Positions 33,679 through 46,256 of a DNA stretch of 64,000 nt are shown piece by piece. Location of the stretch: assembly GCA_019321725.1 (NCBI GenBank), contig CM033110.1:14563278-14627277 (forward strand). The letters run 5' to 3'. Position numbers and translations under genes: made by a program. A model generated the notes under the pieces. It saw nothing but the letters and a program-made list of their open reading frames with translations. It was not told where the DNA came from and made no database searches. This DNA comes from Paulownia fortunei (lineage: Eukaryota > Streptophyta > Magnoliopsida > Lamiales > Paulowniaceae). Positions within the stretch are counted from its first letter, which is position 1; each line of letters opens with the position of its first letter.

Positions 33679-34309
33679 TGTTAGCAGCTCGGTGAAGGTC
33701 TTATACTCTATCGACCTAATTACCTTAGCTCAAGTAGAATTGGGGGACTAGATGATGTGCCTTATATTTAGCTTAGGGGGTTGGGCCTAAGAGATTTGGG
33801 CCATCATGGTAGTTGGGCTTGCCTTATCTATAGATGGTAGTCCCGCAAGGCTAACCCGAGTAGGTTTTGGTAGGGCTATGTAAGTCTTCCAATATGGTTG
33901 AGCTAGTGTGGATAGATTAGCTTTTGTTGGATGGATAGGTTGGCCAAGCTTAGCTCTTACCTATGGATCCCGACTAGATCGTCTTAGCTCAACTCTTTAA
34001 GAGCTGGGACATACACTGGAGTCCTACCAAATTTGGGATCCTTAATATGCGAGTATTTGCCTTATTTTGTCTACTATATATAAGGACTTTATTGAGGTAT
34101 GTTTGACATTATGCACTTTCCATTCCAACACTCTATATTCTTGATTACCCTCTTCATCACTTTTACTGACTTAAATATCGGATGATTTTTGTTGGTCTAC
34201 CCCCAAGATTTCTAATCGTTTGTTTTATAGGTGTTGATCGGATGAGAATTGAGAGGCTGAAAATGTTGATTTGGAAATTCTTAGTATGTGCAATTTTGGT
34301 ACGTATCAA
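33679..34309 (+). repeat. LTR of the Tat-lineage gypsy family (solo, or distant 3' LTR)
   Basis: 631 bp, TGTTAGC...GTATCA, with a TATA box 'ctactatatataagga' (~34070-34085) and strong similarity to 1661-2242 in the same orientation. No primer-binding site follows ('actagaagttgtc'), so it is not a 5' LTR. It is either a solo LTR or the 3' LTR of the element starting at 1661, with ~31 kb of nested insertions between. It ends 500 bases upstream of the RRM gene start and could influence that gene's promoter. Confidence 0.65.
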
Positions 34310-34809
34310 CTAGAAGTTGTCAAAAAAAAAAATCTTTTTAACATTATGAATTATATATTTTCTTTTTTGTCAATTATTATTATTTTATAGTTTCATTGAA
34401 TCCTAAAGAATTTAAAAAAAATTATTATTTTATACATTTAGTAAAAGTATTAATTTAGTACATTGATCCGAGTAGGGACAAGAAATTTTAATATTTAAGT
34501 AAATATTCGTTTATTGAGATTTTACTTAATATTCACTTTTTTTAATTTGAAATATATGATTTAATGTTTTAATTGCTAAAACATACTTGATTCATTTAAT
34601 TGGATAAGAAAATATAAATTAGACTGTCTACTAATTAATTTTTTACTTATAAAAATTAAATTTAATTATATTCTTAAATATAAATAAAAATATAAATTTG
34701 ACACAGAGACTTTCTATGCTCGGTAAAATGAGTCTGGGGCTCGAAATACTTGAAACCCTCATTCGCATAAATTGAATTCACGTAGAGTTAAATAATATTG
34801 ACGAGTACC
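34310..34809 (+). promoter_or_regulatory. Upstream region of the RRM gene
   Basis: 500 bases between the gypsy LTR and the ATG. AT-rich, with poly-T/poly-A runs and no striking TATA box close to the start. The last ~100 bases (from 'gacacagagactttctatgc' at ~34700) become less AT-biased and probably hold the 5' UTR. I cannot locate the transcription start. Confidence 0.35.
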
Positions 34810-37800
34810 ATGAGAACTCGGAAAAATGACACCCCCAAACCCGCCGCTGCGGCTAAGAGGACACCTCCAGCGGCCAAGAAATCCGCCGCCAAGCCACAGG
34901 CGACGCCGTCCTCTGCCGAGGGAAAGGTCGAATCTTCTCCGACGGCGACGCCGACGCCGAAGACAGTCGAGCCAAAGCGTGCGTCCGCCGGAAGGCCAAA
35001 GCAAGTCGGCATCACCCCCGATTCCAAGCCCCAACCATCAGGTTTGTCTATAGCAATTGTGTTATTGGATCAGTGCAGATTGAAATTTGTAACTCGTTTT
35101 GTTTTTCGAATTTTTTTTGTGACAAGTTTTGGGTAATTCCTTCGCATCTAGTAGTATGAAATTGTGATTGTCTTTTTGGGCGTGGATGCTATTTTTTTCT
35201 GTTGATAGTTGACGAACGGCTTTAAGTAGTGAATTTTGCTACAAACGAACGTTAACGGCCTTTATTCGAGATTAGGCATTCCTTTAAGAAATATTTAGAG
35301 CCGTCCTCAAACTGATTTAACCCCATACTGATAAATCTGTTATGGCGCACATGCAAAATTATCTTGTGTTGTTCTTGATTTTTCACTCTGTTAAACTGCT
35401 TTGGTTCAAAATGGTTCAGCTCTTCACATATCAAACATTTTGAGTGTTTCATCTAATCCAACAACCTTTGTCCTCTACATCGGCTCTCTTTTAGGATATG
35501 ATCATTTGCTTCTTTAGTCTTGTTGTTTTTAACTTTGGCTTTTCATATATTGATCAGTTGCTTTTCTGTTCTTATTTGTTGTAGTCGACCAAGCCAGTCA
35601 GGTGTCAGTGACAGCAAAACCTGTTTCTGGAACTAAAATAGTGCGAAAGGTTGTAAGGAAAGTGATCAGGAAAACTCCGGTTTCAGCCAGAGCTGCTTCT
35701 GGGCGGACCACTGGATCAGGGGCAGTTGAGAAGGCAAAGATTGAAGAAACCGCGAAAGAAAAAACAGTAGAGGATTTGAAGAATACAGAAGCTGATAGTG
35801 ATGAACCTGCAACTAATGAACAGCCTTTCATTGAAAATGTTGAGCTGTCTGTGGTGGAGGATGAAAACATTGGTAATCTTAGAAAATCCTCTAAGAAGGA
35901 AGAAGAGGAGGAAAATGAAGAAGAAAAGCACTTGATGGAAAGTGGTGAAGAGTTGTCTGAGGCTATAGAACCTATGGCTACAGATGCAAAGTCTGTGGAG
36001 GGTCAAGAACCCTGTATACCTATTGAAAACGAAGAGTTAAAGGGAGAAAAGGAGGATCAAATAAAAATCACTGATAAACGAGATCCTAAAGGTAAAACCA
36101 TTGAAATGGAGGAGGCCACCAGTGATGTGGTCAAACGGGAGAATGCCTCTCTAGAGGAACCTGATGATGAAAAAATTGAGGGACTCAGCGATCAAGAGGT
36201 TCATGAAGAATTTGGTGGAGAAGATTTTGCCGATGATGATACACCAGAGAACGAGGCAGAAGCTGAGACTTTGGAAGAGGAACGCGCGCAGTTGAATGCT
36301 GCTGCCAGGGAGCGTAAGGTGAGGAAAGAGAGGGAGATTTTTGTTGGTGGGTTGGACCGGGATGCTGTGGAAGAGGATATTAGAAAGGTATTCGAGTATG
36401 CAGGTGAGGTTGTTGAAGTTCGCATGCATGTGGATCCATCAACAAACAAGAATAAGGGGTATGCTTTTGTCCAGTTTGCAACGAAGGAGCAAGCAAGCCG
36501 TGCTTTGTTGGAAATGAAGAACCCTGTTGTATGAATTGCTTCCGAGTTTTCGATGTGTAATTAATAAATAAATGATGACTGCTGTATGCTGTTTATGTTT
36601 GAATCGGTCTGTTCACAAGTGTGTGAATATAGGTATGCATATGGTCAGGTGCAATTCTGATGTTTGCTTTTTCTTAGATACATGGAAAGCGATGTGGAAC
36701 TGCACCAAGTGAGGATAATGACACATTGTTCTTGGGGAATATTTGCAATACATGGACAAAGGAAGCTGTAAGCTAATTCCTCTTCTTTCTTTTTTAGCTC
36801 CATTTATGTTATCATTAGCTCATAGCGCCTATGATTAAATCAATGGCAGATAAAACAGAAGCTGAAGGATTATGGCATAGAAGGTGTTGAAAACATCACT
36901 CTGGTAGCAGATCCCCGATATGAAGGGTTGAGTCGTGGTTTTGCATTCGTTGAGTTCTCTTCTCATGCTGAGGCTATGTTGGCTTATAAAAGACTCCAAA
37001 AGCCCGATGTTGTATTTGGCCATTCTGAGAGAACTGCCAAAGTGGCTTTTGCTGAACCTTTACGTGAGCCAGATCCAGAAGTCATGGCCCAGGTTAAATC
37101 AGTGTTTGTTGATGGGCTCCCACCACATTGGGATGAAGATCGTGTGAGGGAGAAATTCAAAGTTTTTGGGGAGATTGCCCGAATTATGTTGGCACGAAAT
37201 ATGTCAACAGCCAAGAGGAAGGATTTTGGATTTGTTGATTTTAGTACACATGAGGCTGCAGTTTCGTGTGTTGAAGGTGTAAACAGCAGTGGATTGAATG
37301 ATGGTAGCTCAAAGGTACATTGCGGTTTTACATTGATGTGGTGTTTGTTTAGCAGAATTCTTTGGAAAACTCCTGATTTCATTTGAGATTTTATGTAATG
37401 TGTTTGTGTTGCCAGAGAAGTATGTTGGGAAAATGTTCTTAATGATGTTACAGATGGATAATTAAGAACTTAATTGCATACTCAAATGAACTGTGGGAAC
37501 TAGGAAGGCAGTCTGTAATTTTTTTTTTCAATTTGTTTGGTTTGTTTTCTGCTGATTTTACTCTTTGACTATTTTTTTTTATTATTTTTACTTTCTTATC
37601 ACTCTTTTCCTGTAGCACATTAACTGAGGTTTATATCTCCTTTTTTTGCTTGTTCCTAGGTTAAAGTGCGTGCAAGACTTTCAAATCCTTTACCAAAGAT
37701 GCAGGCTGTAAAAGGTGGAATGTGTGGAGGTTTTCGGATTGGTCATGGTAGCAGTGGAGCTTTTCCTAGATTTTCTGGTATAGATGCATCTATTTCTGTG

Positions 37801-38882
37801 TAATTCAGATTCTTGCTTTTGTATGATAGGCTTTTAGTATGGTGTATTACTTTGCTTGCAGGAAGGGGTTTTGGACGAGGTGGGCGTCCTTTTAACCGAG
37901 CAAATTTCCAGTATGGTCGGGGTTATTATCCTCGTGGGCCTGGACGTGGTGGCAGGATGGGCTTTTCCAATGAACATGAATTTGACGAACCATATCCTCC
38001 TTTTCATGGAAGACCAAATTTTGCGCGAGGTATTGTATCCTCCCTTTGCATTGTTTCTTTTCCAATTTCTTAACACAAAATTGCAAACAGGCTTATGAAA
38101 CGTTTAGCAGTGAGTGTGACCTTTATAAATATATGGTGCGTTGCATAAGCAGGTGGAAGATGGGGTTTCAGGGGTGTTCATCAAGGCCCATTGCCTGCAA
38201 GGCCTTACGCTGACAGAGTGAGGCATGGTGCAACTGATAGAGGATATGGAAACTATGATTCGTATAGGAGATATCCTTATTCTTCTGAAGAGGGATATGA
38301 CAGGTCATTCATGGGAAGGCATTTTGATGACCCATATCCATATGATGATGTTGCCCATGGAATAAAGAGACCCTATTACATGACTGTAAGCTGGGAATGT
38401 TATTGTTTCTTTTGTGTATACTTTTTTCATTAGGAAGGAGTTCTGTTGAAGTATATGCATCATGCTGTATATCTGCTATTGTTGGTTTTCACTTTTAGGA
38501 CCAGGATCCTGATCTTGCGGAGCCTAGTAGACATCGCCCTCGACTGGATCAGTCTGATCCTGCTGTTCCATTTCGTGGAACTAGATTTCGAGGTATAGGT
38601 TTTTTAGTGCCATTCTTCTTCATCTGTTGATAGGTATTTCTGGATTTCCTTCTTATCGTCTCAGTTTATGTTGGCATCAGATGATCTGGGAGCCGATGGT
38701 GGCCTCTACCGCCAAAATTATTATGGTTCTGACGTAAGTATTGTGGTTTTATCTTTTCTTAATTGGAGGTTACATGTGGGACCTTTCACACTCATTTTTC
38801 ACATGATGTACAGTATGGTGGTGGTTCATATTCATCATTTTATGGGGATGATCACTCATATGGACGTGGCTATTACTATTAG
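34810..38882 (+). CDS. RNA-binding protein with three RRM domains (plant hnRNP Q/R-like)
   Basis: Probably a nuclear RNA-processing protein. Ten coding exons join in phase: 34810-35041, 35585-36528, 36678-36767, 36850-37314, 37660-37777, 37862-38029, 38153-38385, 38499-38592, 38681-38733 and 38814-38882 (TAG), giving 821 residues; all introns are GT...AG. The start is the first ATG in the frame. Residues 1-80 are Lys/Ala/Pro-rich and ~100-320 strongly acidic. RRM1 (~326-400) has 'EIFVGGLD' and 'KGYAFVQF'. RRM2 (~407-485) has 'TLFLGNI' and 'RGFAFVEF'. RRM3 (~506-585) has 'SVFVDGLP' and 'KDFGFVDF'. The C-terminus (600-821) is Gly/Arg/Tyr-rich and ends 'YGRGYYY', an RGG-type RNA-binding tail. 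A 3' UTR intron probably lies at 38899-38994, 16 bases after the stop. No disabling change seen. Confidence 0.93.
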
Positions 38883-39436
38883 GCTCAAGGATCTTAAGGT
38901 AATCTATGAATGTAAATTTCCTATATTCTTTACTTTTGGCTGTAAGACTATGATTTTCTTGTTACTATGTTTTTTTCCCATTGGATGGTTGCAGGTGAAA
39001 TCTAAATTGTCAAGTTTCAGTTCTCTGTGATGAGAAGACCTTCTGGCAGCTTGGGAGAACATCTAGTGATTCTCTTGCGGTCTTCCTGTTATCTATATTC
39101 ATTTTGCTAAGACTTCTTCCATTTACCCGTATCCACCGTTCTTTCCTTGCCTTGCCTTGCATTTCCTCGTTTTTCAAATTTTATATTTCAAGTATAGTGC
39201 TCATGATTTTTAGGACATGGCTTGTGAAAGGACCTTCTTTGTGGATAGTGGTCTTCCGTGTGTAAGATGCCTGGATTCTAGTACTAAAGTTGTAAGATGG
39301 AGTCCTTTGTTATGTGAGTTTCTTCTCATTTGGGTTAAGATAAGCAGTTTGAGGACATTGGCTGTGCTTTTGAGATGATGCAGACTCATTCCTCTTATAT
39401 TTTTTCTTGTGGGTTGAGTGCGTGCATGACCACTTT
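38883..39436 (+). other. Probable 3' UTR of the RRM gene
   Basis: Follows the TAG at 38882. A GT...AG intron (38899-38994, 'aag|gtaatc ... ttgcag|gtgaaat') fits the T-rich intron style of this gene. The remaining sequence is T-rich and non-coding. I see no canonical AATAAA that I would call with confidence, so the 3' end is open. Confidence 0.5.
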
Positions 39437-39612
39437 AACTTGAACCTTGAGGAGACAAGTTGGGTTTCTAATTTCTTAATAACTTGAACCTTGAGGAGAC
39501 AAGTTGGGTTTTTAATTTCTTAATAACTTGAACCTTGAGGAGACAAGTTGGGTTTTTAATTTCTTAATAACTTGAACCTTGAGGAGACAAGTTGGGTTTT
39601 TAATTTCTTAAT
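39437..39612 (+). repeat. Minisatellite, 44 bp x 4
   Basis: Four head-to-tail copies of a 44-base unit beginning 'aacttgaaccttgaggagac' start at 39437, 39481, 39525 and 39569. They are nearly identical: the first has 'gtttcta' where the others have 'gttttta', and the last is cut at its end. It lies in or just behind the 3' UTR of the RRM gene. Confidence 0.95.
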
Positions 39613-42360
39613 TAGAGTGCAGTCTCAGATAAAAAACAGTCATTTATGGTATTGCTTGAAGCTGTTATCTTTGATGAATGAAGCAGCATGTTTCAATGAG
39701 AAAGTGTTGATTTTCGGAGAAAAAGGCAATGGAGTTTGGTTGAGTGAGATGGTGCTTGAAAAGTCCATCTACATTGAATTAGACGTGATGATTGCAATAT
39801 TGAAATGTGAGATTGGGAAATCCGATGAACAATTATATATGTACTTTATATAAGAGGTGGTTACATTGGAGGTTAATAATTTCCTGGTTAACCATATATA
39901 TATACGATAACAAGTTCTTGGTATTATCTTCAGAGGTTTACACCACTCTGAAAATTTGGTGCATTTTATGGGGGATATTCATGGATCTTTATGTAATTAG
40001 TGGGCATTTAATGTTATGATGATAGAAATAACTCTGAGGTTAGAGAGCTCCATGGCCGCATCGAAGGCTTGGCATCAAATTAAAAATACTTCTCTGTTCT
40101 TATATAAATTAAGTCCACTTACCTAGTCAGTGACTCGAATGATGCTGTCTGTTGATTTAGCTGATATATTTGCAGCCAGTATATTATTTGTTTTTATGTT
40201 AGTTACAATTTTATAAGAGTCTTATCAAACAGAGGGTTTCATTTCTTTTTGAATGGGTTAGCAATAGGCCTTTTATGGTACTCTTGATCTTTTAGCATAC
40301 TCCCACCTACATCAATCTTTCTTCTGTACAAGATTTGTCTTTTTTCTAGAATACAATATTTTGAGGTTGTATTAGCTTATGTTAGCTTGCAAAAGAGAAA
40401 GTCTATTGGTAATGTAGATGTTTGCCACTTCAAATGGATAGAATATATTATCCTGTTGAACTGACATTGTATTGTGATTTGTGAGAGTTAGATTCACTGT
40501 CAACCTTGGTCTAGTAAAGGGGAAAGATGCTATTATTTCCTCTATTCTTCAAGTTAATTTGCTGATTTTCTGCATATGGTTTTTGCTTGTCAGCTGAGCT
40601 TTTCAAATACTAAAAGCTGATTTGCCCCAGAGGTTTCTTTATGGGATTCTGACAATGATTGATTCTTTTGTTCGAATTGATGTGGGCACGAACTTGGTTA
40701 TTTTAGAATATAGTTGTTTTGACTGAGTGTTTTTATGCTTATGTCATATCCTGGAGAATCTGGTATTGTTCTTTAGGGTTTCTTATGGGCAGACATTGCT
40801 CCTGTAGGGCTTATTGTAATGCTACTCGCTTGACGCATATCAGTTATTTATAGTTAGATTGCTGAAGATTTCCTGTCTATGGTTAAACATGGATGTTGCT
40901 TGTGGAGACATTCTAAAAAGCCTGCAGTTGAGTCCTGACTGGTAGGAATTATTTATGGCGTATGACCTGAATACTAGATTAGATGGGTAATTATCTATGC
41001 TATTTGGCATGCTACCTAAATTACTAAGATTAGATGGTGCTGGGTTGAGGATGGTCTAGTTTACTGTTGTGTGGAAACATGACACCTCTTTGCCTCTCTT
41101 ACGAATGAAATAACTTCTGTTATCACAGATTCTAGGAAATGAACCTGGGTTTTTTTAGTCTGGGGGTTGGGGGGTGGGCAAGGATTTGGAAAGCCTTTTA
41201 GCTGGAACCAATCCTCATTGTCAGTTGGAGGATGGTTGCCTGATTTTTTTTCTTCAATGCAGGTCAATAAATACTTTGGTGACAGAGGAAGTCATTGGGA
41301 TATAATAATATGGCCGTCTTATTTGTAGACCCTTCCCATATCTTGATCGTATGTGAATAGTGGATATGTTTTGAATATCTATCTTCCATTTCTTGTTTAT
41401 TTGTCCTGCACAACGAATGCTCCAACTAGCAGAGTATCTTTATGGTGTAGGATAAGATTCAGTGTGTTGGTATTTTTGGAATCCTTTCAAATCGAGAGCG
41501 GAAGTAAGAACTAAATGAAATTATCCTCTTACACAATTTTTTTCCTTGAGCACTTTCAAAAGCCTCGCAACTTAGCATTCAGCAAATTCTTTGCCACTTG
41601 TCATCAACATGTGCTGAATTTTATCAATTTATTTGTGAATGCTGTCATATCTCCATTCATAGCTCTGCTCTTTTTTTAGCTTTTTCTTTTTCTTTTTCTT
41701 TTTTGTTTTAATTTTTTTTTCCTTCTCTCCGCCAAGTAACTTTGTGTAATTTCTTAAATTATGCAAGGATCACTTACGTAGACATGTTAATATTTCTGAC
41801 CCGGTGATCAGATGCCAATAGTGCCTCTTAGATATCTTCCTTCCTTGTGCCTGCATACTTGGTCTCACTTGTTTAGACAGGCCTGATATGTTTTGGATTT
41901 TTTGTTTCGGTAATAAAATTCTTGGGATGCGATCGCCCTCTTGCAGGTTTGAATGTTCAAAATGTTGTTTGTTTTATGTGCTCCTTTTTGCGTACCATGC
42001 AATTTGAATTGCCAGTTCTACTTTACTCTGCTTCCTTGGTTCAGTAGTTTGAATTTCCTGTTCTACCTGTTTGCTTGCTTAATTATTTGGTTCTTTTATA
42101 TAAGTGAAGGTTATTTTAGTTTGCTTATATACCACCCAGCGCTTTGCTCTTTGGTTTTTGGGGTTAATATTCATTTTGTTGAGGTTACTTGCATGGTGCT
42201 GATACGTCTTTTCCCATTGACATTTCATTGGTATTGGGTACTTGTAGGGATGATGATGAAATTTGAAAAATTGCTCGAACTGTTAATACCATATTGCAAC
42301 AAACTCTTTTTATTGAATTGCTGCATAAATTGTGGTTTGAAAATTTAATTAAATACACAC
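39613..42360. other. No recognisable gene
   Basis: T-rich sequence of intron/UTR character. ORFs such as 39572-39853 (+) and 41953-42348 (+) have no recognisable domain. The 41953 frame is rich in Phe/Leu/Cys from T-rich DNA and is not convincing. It could hold non-coding exons or a retained downstream transcript of the RRM gene. I see no transposon landmark. Confidence 0.45.
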
Positions 42361-43660
42361 ATTTGGTGGCGGTTTTGGGTTTAAATAAATTAAATCATAT
42401 TGCATATATATGTATTTTTGAATTTATTACTTAATATTAAATTTAATTTTAATAGTTAACTTCATATTATCTTATCAATTTAAGTTTAATTTAGTAATTA
42501 ACTCTTAAATGTCTAATTTCGTAATTATTTCATAATGTGTTCATCAAATTTTGTCTCACAAAATTTTCTAGCATAAGGAGCATGTTTTTTTTAATTTTAA
42601 TTTAGAAAGTTTAATATTTTTTTATGAACTTTTAGATGATATGTATAAGTTTCAGTTATTTTTTTGTTTATTTTTTAATTTTTAACTTTTTTTTTGTGAT
42701 TTTATGATATAAGAATGAGTCAATTTTTCTCAACCAACAAAAATTAATGTTATAGTGATGCATTAAAGATAGCTTTTGTGAATTAAATTAAGTCAAGTGC
42801 GACTTTATTATCAAATTCAAACATAATCCCTTGATGAAAACAAATGATACAACTTTGATTTCTTTTAATCATTTCATACGTGTAAAATTTGAAGGATATT
42901 TTGGCTGTGGAGTACATACGTAATAAAACTTGTTCGTTTATATGAGTTTTAAAGTAAATTAACTTAAAAATTACAAAATTATCCCAAACCATCTGAAACT
43001 GCGCTACGATCATCCCTTGGTAGCCCAAATGTGATATGCATGGGGCTTGTCTACAGGGATTTAACAGGGGAGTTAGTTGTAATTGTTTGGTGGTTTGCTA
43101 CAGGTTCTTAGACTGCATATTGTTTGTAAGTATTAATTTTATCGTTATATGGTAAAATTTATATAAATTAAGTACTCAATAAATTGATAATCTCTATTAT
43201 GTATTTATGATCCTGAGTCCTGACTTGAGCTAATAATTTAAATTAATAATGTTATAAATTAATAAAATAATACTTTAACAAAAAAAACATCTTATATAAT
43301 TATGTGGTTATATTCATATTTTAAATTAATAATTTACTAATATTACAAACATAATTGACAAAAAAATCTAGAAATATCTTAGATGCTTTCTAATTTTTTT
43401 TCATAAGAATCTTTTATATAAATATCTACTCCATCATCCAAAAAAATTATTTCATAAATATTTATATTTTATATTTTTTTAAATATGTAGGAATGTGCAG
43501 CAATTCTTAATAATAATTGTGAAATTTAAAAAGATTTTTTATTTGTTTATACGAAGATTATTTTTATTTTAATTCGTTGAATTCATTTAATTACATTAAT
43601 GCAATAGCAATGAAAGTTTTTTGATTTAATATATGTATATATATATACATATAGTATAAT
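42361..43660. other. AT-rich, no gene seen
   Basis: Strongly AT-rich intergenic DNA with poly-T runs (42590-42700). No ORF with recognisable content and no clear terminal repeats. Confidence 0.5.
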
Positions 43661-43920
43661 AAATTCATATGCAATTGATTAGATTGGTAAATATAATGTA
43701 TTTTTAATTGATTAAATTATATATTAATTGAATTGTAAATATATTTGTACTATTTTATATTTAAATAATTAAATTGATAAAATACAATGAATTTGTAGTT
43801 GATTAAATGCATGTTCATTGAATTGTAAGTACGATTGGATTAATTCATATTCAATTAGATTGGTAAAGTACGATAAATTCATAGTTGATTAAATGTATAT
43901 TTATTGAGTTATGAACACCT
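43661..43920. repeat. Degenerate ~90-bp tandem repeat, three copies
   Basis: Three related units start near 43661, 43751 and 43841, each with the pattern 'attcatattcaattgattagattggtaaa...gtagttgattaaatgcatattcattgaattgtaa'. They are diverged but in register at ~90 bases. Just before them is a short palindromic AT microsatellite (43630-43652). Confidence 0.6.
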
Positions 43921-45486
43921 CTATAAATTTATAATTTTTAAATTTATTTATCCATTAATATCTTTTTTATTTAGTAAATTTTCAAATTATAGAGATTTTA
44001 CTATACTTTATATTCAGTCTCAATCACTAGTCATCAGTTGTGTCACGCATTATTAAAATTGAATGCTTTTTCTCTGTATGATTTTATAATTTTGTTAAGA
44101 TATAAATAATGGAGATTTTCCCAAAAAGAGTTCATGGATTAGCATTGGTGAAAGTTTTCTACTGCAAAATACCAAAACTCTTATGCAAAAATACAGATAG
44201 TTCAACTTGGTATAAAAAAAACAATGTTTCACTTGAGGTCTTGGATTTTCTAACATTTATGTTGACGTTTCAACCTTTGCTTCTAAGTCGTATGTTTGAG
44301 TCTCACTAATGATTTATGGTAATATTCCATGTTTATGTCTCATGACTATTTTTACAAATATATCATCGTTTCCGACATAAGTGTAATGTATGACTTTTGG
44401 CTTCGACATAAGGCAATCTGACATAATGGGGATGAGAACAACCTCTCTGCAGACCAACTGTATTTTCCAAAACAAAGGAACATTTTTTTATTTGTCATTT
44501 ATCTCCCTCCCAATTAAATATATAAATAAAAATGAATTACAATATGAGAAGGATAGTTGATTATTGAATTGCAATCGATTATCATTCACATAGAATATAT
44601 TTTTTTTAATGAGATAAAATAATGCAATACTCGCCTATTTTTTTATCAAGAACTTTTAGGACGAGATTTATTTAGTCGAGTCTTTAATATTATACTTGTC
44701 CATTTCAGTTTTTTAACCATCCCACTTCCACTTACATAATTCTTATTTACAATTCTGGTTCCTTAATAAATAACACAAACTGCTATATGTTTTCAAGTCA
44801 TTGTAAAGACTTAATAAAAAAAAACACGAGTAATTCCACCTAAAATAAGCAAATAGTGGTGAGACCATCAGCTCCATTTCGGACCACAAGAGAATAGTTC
44901 ACAAGTAACATTGTACCCTAGATCCTGGAACAATAACAGCCCTTCAATTTTGTAGTGCCCAATGTGCAAGATCAACGACTGTGACAGGCCTTTATTAGTA
45001 TGTCCAAGATTTTCGAGGGCGGAGTCGTGAAAGTTTATGCCAGTTCATTTCTTGTTTAAATGTATATATTAATAATATCATTTAATATGTGAATAAGTGA
45101 TATTAAAATAAAAAATAAAACACATACGCATTAGAGGATCCGACTTGCGACTTGAATGGGATGATCATTTAGGAGAAATGATTGTGAGGAAAAAGTGAGA
45201 AAATAATTAATTTATAGAAATGAGAAGTAAAATGAGATATGTATATTTTTTGGAAGAAAAAGTATATGGATTATGTTTAATATGACATGTTTTTTTTTTT
45301 AAAAAAATATGTTTGGTTAGGTATTAATTTTGTGAAAAAAACTCCAAAAACATGCTTGTTTGTAAATTTTGAGAAAAAATTATTGTGACACTTGTTATTA
45401 AACTCTTATTTTAATTTTAGATTATTTGTCGTATTTATACACATACCAATATAGGTACACATATGTTGGTATATATTTATACTTAC
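43921..45486. other. AT-rich, no gene seen
   Basis: Intergenic DNA. 44870-45060 is somewhat less AT-rich ('ggagtcgtgaaagtttatgcc') but shows no coding frame or repeat partner in the window. Confidence 0.45.
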
Positions 45487-46256
45487 ACGCACACAGAGGC
45501 GGAGCCAGGATTTAATAGAGGGGGACGAGATTCGATTGTCAAATTAATATTTTTTTATATATAAAATTATTTTCTTATTGAATTTTTTTATTAACTAATT
45601 ATTAGAAACTAAAATATAAATATAAATATAATACGTTATACTTACACATAAATATTTTATATTTATTATATTTGTATAAGTATTTGAACAAAAACTAACT
45701 TGTAAATGAAAATATTAATCAATTCTAATTCAATCCAACACAAAATAAAAATTAATTGACAAGAATGTGAGCATTATTTCGTAACCATTAACCAAATCAA
45801 ATAATTTTTATATCATGAAAAACCTACACTTATGATTTTTTGTGAAATAAAAATTAGTATAACCTCAAATAATAAGCAACAAAAGTGAAATCAAATAAGT
45901 TAAAAACTAAAAACTAAAATCAAAAAATCACAATAAGGAGTATTTTTTGACTAAAATATCCATATTTTTAGAAACGAAATCATAATAAATTTTGAAATTT
46001 AGTACAAATATTTTTTCAAACTTTGTATCAATAATAAATTTCATTACCTAATTTTTTTTAAAAATAAAGTTTAAAAATAATTTCAAAATATCTCTAAATT
46101 TAATAAATTTATATATTCAATATACGATTATGAAAATTCGAGGAGGCGGCTGGAATAATTTAATTATTGTAGAAGGGGCAAATTTTTAAATTTATTAAAA
46201 TTTATATATTAAAATTACAAATATAAAAAAATGAGGGGTGGCTGACACGCCCGTAT
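45487..46256. repeat. Candidate non-autonomous repeat ('gaggcggagccagg' type)
   Basis: It begins 'cacagaggcggagccaggatttaatagagggggacg'. Phrases of this kind mark a dispersed plant repeat class. A related 'gaggaggcggctggaat...gaaggggcaaatttt' lies at ~46139-46185, and the AT-rich stretch ends with 'gaggggtggctgacacgccc' at ~46233. Between them there is no coding sequence. Terminal inverted repeats and target duplications are not clear, so limits and class are uncertain. Confidence 0.35.

Noticed and set aside
34788..35034. Arg/Gly-rich ORFs on the - strand opposite RRM exon 1
   Set aside because: They are shadows of the Ala/Pro/Lys-rich first exon of the + strand gene; that gene's exons join in phase and encode a recognisable protein.
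35598..36449. Ser/Phe-rich ORFs on the - strand opposite RRM exon 2
   Set aside because: Mirror frames of the acidic (GAA/GAG-rich) coding exon, with no domain of their own.
41953..42348. 131-residue Phe/Leu/Cys-rich ORF, possible membrane protein
   Set aside because: T-rich intergenic DNA easily gives such frames; no domain, no codon bias and no neighbouring exon signals.
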